DNA of 6,479 bases from Gemmatimonadota bacterium (lineage in GTDB: Bacteria > Gemmatimonadota > Gemmatimonadetes > Palauibacterales > Palauibacteraceae). Positions 1 to 4,530 of this stretch are shown here, piece after piece. The translations under genes were made by a program, and so were the position numbers. The notes under the pieces were generated by a model. The model made no database searches and was not told the DNA's origin. It saw only the letters and a program-made list of their open reading frames with translations. The DNA is taken from the NCBI GenBank assembly GCA_023554435.1, contig JAMJQV010000167.1:1-6479 (forward strand), given 5' to 3'. How positions within the stretch are numbered: the first letter of the stretch is position 1; the number at the start of each line of letters is the position of its first letter.

Positions 1-742
1 GGCCGCCGTCGGTCCACAGCGTCGGGTCGTCATACCCGCCTGCGGCCATGAACTCGATGTACTCGCCGTTGGTAACTGGAAACCGACCGATCTCGAACGC
101 ATCGGTGCGGGTGTCATGCCGGGGAAGCTCGTTGTCATACGCGAAGGGTCCGGCCGGCGCCCCCATTTGGAATGCACCGGCGGGAACCTCGATCATCGCG
201 CCCACCGTGACAGGCCCCGGCGACCCGAACTGTCTGCGCGCGACCGGGACATAGGGCTCGCTCTCCATCAACGAGATGGTCTGCAGTATGGTCTCCTGGT
301 GCTGGGCCTCATGCTGACGGACCAGCTCGTACACGAACCCGCCCGCCAGAAGTCGGTTCTCCGATCGGTCCAGGTCCACCCGACTCAGCGTCTCCAGCGT
401 GCCTCTCCGTACATCGTCCAGCCGGGCCAGGATCGCTGCGCGACCAGGAAGATCCAGCTCACCGCGACGTGACCTTGGCGTGCGCATCGCGTCGAACGTG
501 TCGGGAAGAGCCGACTCACGGACCACATCCCCGAGTCGCTCCACGAGCCACAGGTCCTCGAACTCCGCGATGTGTCCGAGATCCCACACGATCGGACTCA
601 TCAGAGGCGAGTGTTGCTCCCCCAGCCCGGGCTCCGAAATGGGGGCCACGATGTCGAGGGTCCGTCGCCGGGTTCGGGACAGCGCCTGAACGACCGCCTC
701 ACGCGTATTGTCGTGTTGCCGTGAGGCCTTCTCGTCACTCAT
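1..742 (-). CDS. egtB: Ergothioneine biosynthesis sulfoxide synthase EgtB, N-terminal part (runs off left edge)
   Basis: EgtB is a non-haem iron enzyme that uses O2 to join a thiol donor (gamma-glutamylcysteine or cysteine, depending on the subtype) to hercynine, forming the sulfoxide precursor of ergothioneine. Reading leftwards from ATG at 742-740 gives 247 uninterrupted codons. Residues about 15-160 form a DinB-like helical domain. His57 (in WDLGHIAEFED) and the HX3HXE motif at 144-150 (HEAQHQE) match the three-histidine iron site known for the family. From about residue 178 the FGE-sulfatase-like domain begins, with the family signatures FAYDNE at 200-205, IGRFPVTN at 218-225 and GGYDDP at 235-240. 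The catalytic tyrosine and the substrate-binding C-terminal region lie outside the window. GAGGAG at 754-759 is 11 bases upstream of the ATG, a slightly long spacing; an in-frame GTG four codons upstream overlaps it and is less likely. Its usual partner egtD is not in the window. The family call is firm; the subtype cannot be told. Confidence 0.93.
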   Translation of the reverse strand, partial: MSDEKASRQHDNTREAVVQALSRTRRRTLDIVAPISEPGLGEQHSPLMSPIVWDLGHIAEFEDLWLVERLGDVVRESALPDTFDAMRTPRSRRGELDLPGRAAILARLDDVRRGTLETLSRVDLDRSENRLLAGGFVYELVRQHEAQHQETILQTISLMESEPYVPVARRQFGSPGPVTVGAMIEVPAGAFQMGAPAGPFAYDNELPRHDTRTDAFEIGRFPVTNGEYIEFMAAGGYDDPTLWTDGG

Positions 743-753
743 CTGGCGAATCA

Positions 754-759
754 CTCCTC
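754..759 (-). promoter_or_regulatory. Ribosome binding site of egtB
   Basis: Reading the minus strand, GAGGAG lies 11 bases before the ATG at 742. It is the only purine-rich Shine-Dalgarno-like run near this start and supports the ATG over the GTG at 754-752, which overlaps it. Confidence 0.55.
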
Positions 760-785
760 GTTGCGCCGCAGCGGCCGTCGGTTGC

Positions 786-808
786 CGATCCATTTCGAAA
801 CCGGATCG
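786..808. promoter_or_regulatory. Imperfect dyad, possible operator between divergent genes
   Basis: The arms CGATCC (786-791) and GGATCG (803-808) are exact reverse complements, and between them sits the 8-base palindrome TTTCGAAA (793-800). The two nested symmetries are off centre by half a base, so this is not a perfect single dyad. Its place, 44 bases upstream of the egtB start and just upstream of a TATAGT box facing the dehydrogenase gene, suits a repressor or activator site for either gene. No known regulator motif was recognised; function is inferred from symmetry and position only. Confidence 0.3.
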
Positions 809-818
809 ATGGGGGCGG

Positions 819-824
819 TATAGT
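819..824 (+). promoter_or_regulatory. Candidate -10 box (TATAGT), acyl-CoA dehydrogenase direction
   Basis: TATAGT matches the sigma-70-type -10 consensus at five of six positions. The region 17-19 bases upstream carries only a poor -35 match (TTCGAA, three of six). If used, the transcript would have a leader of roughly 180 bases before the dehydrogenase start. Confidence 0.25.
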
Positions 825-853
825 ACTCGAGCCAGGAGGGACATGCACTCGAG
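825..853. repeat. Paired ACTCGAG repeats spaced two helical turns
   Basis: ACTCGAG occurs at 825-831 and again at 847-853, 22 bases start to start, close to two turns of B-DNA. Each contains the palindrome CTCGAG, so a dimeric protein could bind both on one face of the helix. They sit directly downstream of the first TATAGT box. A chance origin is quite possible, because the repeated unit is only seven bases. Confidence 0.3.
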
Positions 854-892
854 CGCCCTCCACCGGGGAGGCGGAGTCAGGGCTCACCGTGA

Positions 893-898
893 TATAGT
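893..898 (+). promoter_or_regulatory. Second candidate -10 box (TATAGT)
   Basis: A second copy of TATAGT lies 74 bases downstream of the first and closer to the dehydrogenase gene, which would give a leader of about 105 bases. No TTGACA-like element is visible at the expected distance. In GC-rich DNA two AT-rich TATAGT hexamers in one intergenic region are suggestive but not proof of a promoter. Confidence 0.25.
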
Positions 899-1011
899 TC
901 TGGCTTTGCGTCGTCCGCTCCCCTCAGCTACAGTCCGGGTCCGCTGATTCACCGGGACTCGATACGTATCCCGCGATGGGTTTCGATCGTCGCCAGAATG
1001 GATGTTCAGCC

Positions 1012-2880
1012 ATGTCCGGTTTGGAGAATAAGGCACCACGCGAGCAGGTCCATGTCAGCGAGGAGGAAGCGCGCCGCGTGGCCGAAGCCGCCCGGCAGAA
1101 GAAGTGGGACAAGGCGACCTTCGTGCGGGACATGTTCCTGGGCGACTTTCAGCTCGATCTCATCGATCCGTACCCCGATCCCGACGACTTCATAGGAGAG
1201 CGGTGCCGTGCGTTCCTTGCGGAACTCGAGATCTTTCTCCGAACCGTCGACTCCGAGGAAATCGATCGAAACCGGAAGATCCCCGCTCGCGTCGTTGACG
1301 AGTTGCGACGAATGGGGGCGTTCGGGCTGAAGATTCCCGAGGAATACGGGGGGATGGGATTCGGCCAGACCGAGTACAACCAGGTGATGGCGACGCTAGG
1401 CAGTGTCGATGGCAGCCTCGTCGCTCTCCTCTCCGCGCACCAGTCCATTGGCGTTCCTCAGCCGCTCAAGATGTTCGGCACGCCGGAGCAGAAGCAGCGA
1501 TACCTGCCGCGCCTCGCGGCGGGAGCGGTTTCGGCCTTTGCCCTCACGGAGGAGGACGTGGGTTCCGACCCGGCGCGGCTCAGCACGACAGCAGAGCTGA
1601 GCGAGGACGGCACGCACTACCGGCTCAACGGCGACAAGCTGTGGACCACGAACGGCACCATCGCCGAGCTTCTCGTCGTCATGGCACGCCATCCGGACTC
1701 CCGCAGGATCTCGGCATTCATCGTCGAGATGGAGTGGGAGGGAGTTGAAATCACGGGCCGCAACCACTTCATGGGTATCAACGGAATCGAGAATGCCAAC
1801 CTCCGTTTCACCGACGTGCGCGTTCCGGTGGAGAACCTGTTGTGGGAGGAGGGCCGCGGACTGAAGCTCGCGCTGATCACGTTGAATACCGGCCGCCTGT
1901 CGATTCCGGCGGTGGCCGTCGGAAGCGGAAAGACGGCCCTCAAGTACACGCGCGAGTGGGGCAATGAGAGGGTCCAGTGGGGTCAGCCCGTCGGCCGGCA
2001 CGAGGCGGTTGCACAGAAGATCTCGTATATCGCGGCCGAGACTCTGGCCATGGAGGCGGTAGCCGAACTGTCGGCTCTGATGGTGGACCAGGGGAACTTC
2101 GACATCCGTCTGGAGGCGGCACTCGCCAAGCTCTACAACACCGAGACGGGGTGGATCGTCCTCGATGAGATGCTCCAGACGCTGGGAGGTCGGGGGTACG
2201 AGCGGGCAGACTCCCTTCTGGCTCGAGGAGAGAAGCCGGTCCCGACAGAGAGAATGCTGCGAGACTTTCGGATCAACCGCATTTTTGAGGGTTCGAGCGA
2301 GATCATGCGGCTGTTCATCGCGCGAGAAGCGGTGGATCGACACCTGCAGGTGGCAGGACCGCTCGTCGAGGGCGATCTCAGCGCTGGCCAGAAACTCAGG
2401 CTGCTGCCGAAAGTGGGGGCGTTCTACGCGCTCTGGTACCCCAGACAGTGGCTCCCGAGAGCCGGCGGGTACGGGAGGTTCGGCTCGCTGGCGGGGCACT
2501 TGCGCTTCGTCGAGCGAAACTCGCGCCGCCTGGCCCGGACGCTGTTTCACAAAATGGTGCGCTACGGAGCCGGACTGCAGCGCAGGCAGATGCTGCTGTT
2601 TCGGGGCGTCGACATCGCGGCGGAGTTGTTCGCCATGGCGGCCCTCGTATGCCGGGTCCAGATGCTCGAGCGGACGAACAGGCCGGAGGCGGAACGGGCC
2701 CGTGAGCTGGCGGACGTGTTCTGCCGGGTCTCCAGGCGAAAGGTGAAGGCGCTGTTCAGAGACATGAAATCCAACGACGACGAAGCGATATACGACATGG
2801 CGCGGCGGGTGCTCGACGGAGACTTCGAGTGGCTGGAGGACGGCATCGTCGGCCTGCAGGAGGTCCGTCTGCCGGAATGA
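1012..2880 (+). CDS. Acyl-CoA dehydrogenase, VLCAD/ACAD9-like (long form)
   Basis: This FAD enzyme would catalyse the first step of fatty acid beta-oxidation, acyl-CoA to trans-2-enoyl-CoA, passing electrons to electron transfer flavoprotein. The call starts at ATG 1012 (622 residues). An in-frame ATG at 976 would add 12 residues, but neither has a strong ribosome site, and those 12 codons have low third-position G/C (5 of 12), unlike the codons that follow. Residues about 37-55 (FVRDMFLGDFQ to PYP) match the N-terminal extension of VLCAD-type enzymes. The dehydrogenase core follows: KIPEEYGGMGF, the FAD-contacting ALTEEDVGSD (177-186) and WTTN (211-214), LGGRGYE, and RIFEGSSEI, whose Glu426 aligns with the catalytic base of the MCAD/VLCAD type. 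Residues about 445-622 form an extra arginine-rich helical C-terminal region absent from the roughly 380-residue short-chain enzymes but present in VLCAD/ACAD9. Substrate chain length is inferred from this architecture, not proved. It is probably monocistronic, because the next gene is convergent. Confidence 0.93.
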   Translation: MSGLENKAPREQVHVSEEEARRVAEAARQKKWDKATFVRDMFLGDFQLDLIDPYPDPDDFIGERCRAFLAELEIFLRTVDSEEIDRNRKIPARVVDELRRMGAFGLKIPEEYGGMGFGQTEYNQVMATLGSVDGSLVALLSAHQSIGVPQPLKMFGTPEQKQRYLPRLAAGAVSAFALTEEDVGSDPARLSTTAELSEDGTHYRLNGDKLWTTNGTIAELLVVMARHPDSRRISAFIVEMEWEGVEITGRNHFMGINGIENANLRFTDVRVPVENLLWEEGRGLKLALITLNTGRLSIPAVAVGSGKTALKYTREWGNERVQWGQPVGRHEAVAQKISYIAAETLAMEAVAELSALMVDQGNFDIRLEAALAKLYNTETGWIVLDEMLQTLGGRGYERADSLLARGEKPVPTERMLRDFRINRIFEGSSEIMRLFIAREAVDRHLQVAGPLVEGDLSAGQKLRLLPKVGAFYALWYPRQWLPRAGGYGRFGSLAGHLRFVERNSRRLARTLFHKMVRYGAGLQRRQMLLFRGVDIAAELFAMAALVCRVQMLERTNRPEAERARELADVFCRVSRRKVKALFRDMKSNDDEAIYDMARRVLDGDFEWLEDGIVGLQEVRLPE

Positions 2881-2890
2881 ACCGGGCCCG

Positions 2891-3883
2891 TCAGTTGCGC
2901 ACGCGAAGCACTACTTTGCCGGCGTTCTGGTTGTCCTCCATGTAGGCATGTGCCTCGGCCGCCTCGTTCAGGCCGAACACGCGGTCCACGACGGGAAACA
3001 GCTCACCGGATTCGAATCGGGGCAGCAGGTGCTCCCGTGTGTTCTCCGCCAGTGCACTCTTCTCTTCCGTATTCCGAGAGCGCATTACGGTACCGATGAC
3101 GTGGAGCCGGCGCCGGAGCAGCACGCCGAGATTCAGTTGTGCCATGGTACCCCCCACGAGGCCCACCAGGACGATGCGGCCGCGGGTCCGCAGACTGGCG
3201 ATGTTGTCGGTCCAGTAGGTCGCTCCGACGAGATCGAGGATGAGGTCCACTCCCCTGCCGTCAGTTTCCCGTCGGATCACGTCACGGAAGGACTTCCTGC
3301 GATAGTCGATGGGGACGTCGAGGGACAGGCCCCGCTCCTCCAGGGCTTCGAGCTTTCCGGCCGATGCCGTCCCGAAGATTCTCGCGGCGCCAAAGGCCCT
3401 CGCCAGCTGGATCGCGGCGGTTCCGACTCCGCTCCCGGCCGCATGGATCAGCACCGTCTGGCCGGGTCTGAGTCCGCCCTGCAGGACCAGGGCGTCGTAG
3501 GCGGTGCAGAACGCCTCGGGAACGGCCGCGCACTCGACGAACTTCAAGCCCTGGGGCATAGGCACGACATGGTCCGCATCGGTCACCAGCATCTCGGCAT
3601 AGCCTCCACCGCCCACCAGGCCCATGACCCATGAGCCGACGGCCGACTCGTCGACACCATCACCGACGGCCTCGACGACACCAGAGAACTCCAGGCCGGG
3701 AATGTCGGCAGGCACGCCCGGGGGCGCCGGATAGGCGCCGCGACGTTGGAGGAGGTCAGCCCTGTTCAGAGCCGTCCCGTAGACTTCGACCCGCACCTGC
3801 CCCGACCCCGGGGTCGGCTCCTCCAGGTGCGTAAGCTCCAGGACATCCGGCTCGCCGGGCCGGATGATGCGTATCGCTTTCAT
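2891..3883 (-). CDS. NAD(P)H quinone oxidoreductase, PIG3-type (zinc-independent MDR family)
   Basis: This is a 330-residue medium-chain dehydrogenase/reductase that would reduce quinones or enone-type substrates with NADPH in the cytoplasm. The N-terminal GroES-like domain carries the PIG3 signature NRADLLQRRGAYPAPPG (40-56), then GLEFSG (63-68) and GDGVDESAVGSWVMGLVGGG (74-93). The Rossmann nucleotide-binding loop HAAGSGVGTAAIQLA spans 147-161. RGVDLILDLVG (210-220) and the C-terminal AHAYMEDNQNAGKVVL (311-326) are typical of the family. The cysteine/histidine ligands of zinc-dependent alcohol dehydrogenases are not evident, which fits the quinone reductase branch. The start at 3883 is chosen because GGGAGG lies nine bases upstream and family members begin MKAI; an upstream in-frame ATG at 3904 overlaps the region before that ribosome site. 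The gene converges on the acyl-CoA dehydrogenase with only 10 bases between the stop codons. The natural substrate is unknown. Confidence 0.92.
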   Translation of the reverse strand: MKAIRIIRPGEPDVLELTHLEEPTPGSGQVRVEVYGTALNRADLLQRRGAYPAPPGVPADIPGLEFSGVVEAVGDGVDESAVGSWVMGLVGGGGYAEMLVTDADHVVPMPQGLKFVECAAVPEAFCTAYDALVLQGGLRPGQTVLIHAAGSGVGTAAIQLARAFGAARIFGTASAGKLEALEERGLSLDVPIDYRRKSFRDVIRRETDGRGVDLILDLVGATYWTDNIASLRTRGRIVLVGLVGGTMAQLNLGVLLRRRLHVIGTVMRSRNTEEKSALAENTREHLLPRFESGELFPVVDRVFGLNEAAEAHAYMEDNQNAGKVVLRVRN

Positions 3884-3892
3884 TCGGTGATC

Positions 3893-3898
3893 CCTCCC
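3893..3898 (-). promoter_or_regulatory. Ribosome binding site of the quinone oxidoreductase
   Basis: On the minus strand GGGAGG precedes the ATG at 3883 with a nine-base spacer. It decides the start: the ATG at 3904 lies upstream of this site and has no comparable sequence before it. Confidence 0.7.
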
Positions 3899-3923
3899 GG
3901 ACATTGTCTACCGGAGGAAGCGG

Positions 3924-3937
3924 AGATGGGTCCATCT
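3924..3937. promoter_or_regulatory. Short inverted repeat, possible operator
   Basis: AGATGG and CCATCT are exact reverse complements separated by GT. It lies 40-55 bases upstream of the quinone oxidoreductase start, where a regulator could act. With only 12 paired bases it may be chance. Confidence 0.22.
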
Positions 3938-4073
3938 TCTGCCCATCGGCTCTACGGTATCGAGCGGACGGTGGTTTCGACTCAGGACCGACAGCACCCG
4001 AACGGACCCAGGCCAGGGACCGGAGCCCCGCCACGGTGTATGCTGTCGGGGAATCCAGATGTTGTTCGCTCAC

Positions 4074-4077
4074 GGAG
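4074..4077 (+). promoter_or_regulatory. Ribosome binding site of the DUF2784 gene
   Basis: GGAG with a nine-base spacer precedes the GTG at 4087. It decides the start: the frame is open much further upstream, to an ATG at 3904, but that extension shows no conserved sequence. Confidence 0.6.
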
Positions 4078-4086
4078 TCGAGACGC

Positions 4087-4461
4087 GTGCTGAAGGCCGT
4101 ACTTGCCGATCTGATCCTCGTGGCGCACCTGGGCTTCGTCGTCTTCGTGACGATAGGCGCCCTCGCCGTGTATTTCCGACCGCGGTTGGCGCTGCTTCAC
4201 CTGCCGTGCCTCGCCTACGGGGCGGCTCTGGAGTTCATCGGATGGGTATGCCCACTCACACCGATCGAACAGCGCCTGCGGCTTGAGGCAGGCCAGGTGG
4301 GCTATACCGGTGGCTTCATCGAGCACTACGTGGGAGGCCTCCTGTACCCGGGCGATTGGGACGAGCTCCGCGTGTGGCTGGGGATCGTGCTCGTCGCGTT
4401 CAACATCGTCGCCTACTTCCTCATCCTGGCCCGGACCCGACGGAACCGCCTGGCGGGTTGA
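4087..4461 (+). CDS. DUF2784 family small membrane protein
   Basis: A 124-residue inner-membrane protein of unknown function, recognised as DUF2784. Three hydrophobic stretches are likely membrane segments: about 5-29 (ADLILVAHLGFVVF), 35-53 (around LHLPCLAYGAALEFIGW) and 97-115 (WLGIVLVAFNIVAYFLILA), followed by a basic tail (ARTRRNR). Between the second and third lies the family's most conserved block: CPLTPIEQRLR (55-65), AG..GYTGGFIEHY (68-81) and LLYP (85-88). The conserved Cys55, Glu61, His80 and Tyr81 would sit in or near one membrane face, but no catalytic role is known. Translation from GTG gives the normal family length; an upstream ATG would add 61 residues of low-complexity, non-conserved sequence. 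The gene ends 69 bases before the chosen start of the Mo oxidoreductase on the same strand, so the two may share a transcript. That link is positional only. Confidence 0.88.
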   Translation: MLKAVLADLILVAHLGFVVFVTIGALAVYFRPRLALLHLPCLAYGAALEFIGWVCPLTPIEQRLRLEAGQVGYTGGFIEHYVGGLLYPGDWDELRVWLGIVLVAFNIVAYFLILARTRRNRLAG

Positions 4462-4481
4462 CCCCGCACGGCCCACCGTCA

Positions 4482-4497
4482 CACCATCAGGATGGTG
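4482..4497 (+). repeat. Small perfect hairpin between the DUF2784 and Mo oxidoreductase genes
   Basis: CACCAT (4482-4487) and ATGGTG (4492-4497) form a six-base-pair stem around a CAGG loop. No T-run follows, so it does not look like an intrinsic terminator. It covers the upstream alternative ATG at 4492 of the next gene, which makes that start less attractive. It could modulate translation or mRNA processing between the two genes, or be chance. Confidence 0.25.
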
Positions 4498-4516
4498 GTG
4501 TACCCAAACCTCACGC

Positions 4517-4520
4517 GGAG
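4517..4520 (+). promoter_or_regulatory. Ribosome binding site of the Mo oxidoreductase
   Basis: GGAG lies 10 bases before the ATG at 4531, whereas the in-frame ATG at 4492 has no such sequence upstream. It favours a protein beginning only seven residues before its first cluster cysteine. Confidence 0.5.
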
Positions 4521-4530
4521 ATCGATCCGG

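Larger units (their letters stand above)
743..1011. other. Divergent intergenic region between egtB and the acyl-CoA dehydrogenase gene
   Basis: These 269 bases separate two genes that point away from each other, so both promoters should be here. What can be seen: an imperfect dyad at 786-808, TATAGT boxes at 819-824 and 893-898, a repeated ACTCGAG at 825-831 and 847-853, a bulged inverted repeat at 932-959 and a perfect 10-base palindrome GATACGTATC at 961-970. No good -35 hexamer accompanies either TATAGT box. I see no conserved protein and no recognisable riboswitch here. Confidence 0.6.
3884..4086. other. Divergent intergenic region upstream of the quinone oxidoreductase and DUF2784 genes
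   Basis: About 200 bases without a convincing gene. It should hold the promoters of both flanking genes. The only clear structure is the short inverted repeat at 3924-3937. A TATGCT at 4039-4044 could act as a weak -10 box for the DUF2784 gene (four of six matches) but lacks a -35 partner. Open frames through the region encode nothing recognisable. Confidence 0.5.

Noticed and set aside
469..897. Plus-strand open frames across the egtB region (for example the 142-codon frame)
   Set aside because: The minus strand encodes EgtB with its iron ligands and domain signatures; the plus-strand products are Arg/Ser/Pro-rich shadows.
932..959. Bulged stem (AGTCC with GGACT, then GG with CC) in the dehydrogenase leader as a riboswitch or attenuator
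   Set aside because: A single seven-pair bulged stem with a 13-base loop, without a conserved aptamer pattern or an alternative terminator hairpin, is not enough to call a regulatory RNA.
961..970. Perfect palindrome GATACGTATC just upstream of the ATG at 976
   Set aside because: A 10-base palindrome is expected several times by chance in a window this size, and nothing else supports a function.
1396..2550. 384-codon open frame on the minus strand inside the acyl-CoA dehydrogenase gene
   Set aside because: It is fully antisense to a conserved, motif-complete enzyme, its translation has no recognisable domain, and long antisense frames are expected in GC-rich coding DNA.
2883..2890. CGGGCCCG palindrome between the convergent stop codons as a bidirectional terminator
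   Set aside because: The half-arm is only four bases, leaves no loop, and has no T-run on either side.
2948..3634. 228-codon plus-strand open frame opposite the quinone oxidoreductase
   Set aside because: It is antisense to a clear MDR-family protein and shows no conserved motif.
3904..4086. 61-codon upstream extension of the DUF2784 frame from ATG 3904
   Set aside because: DUF2784 proteins begin at the first membrane segment. The extension lacks conserved sequence, and the GTG at 4087 has a GGAG site at a good distance.
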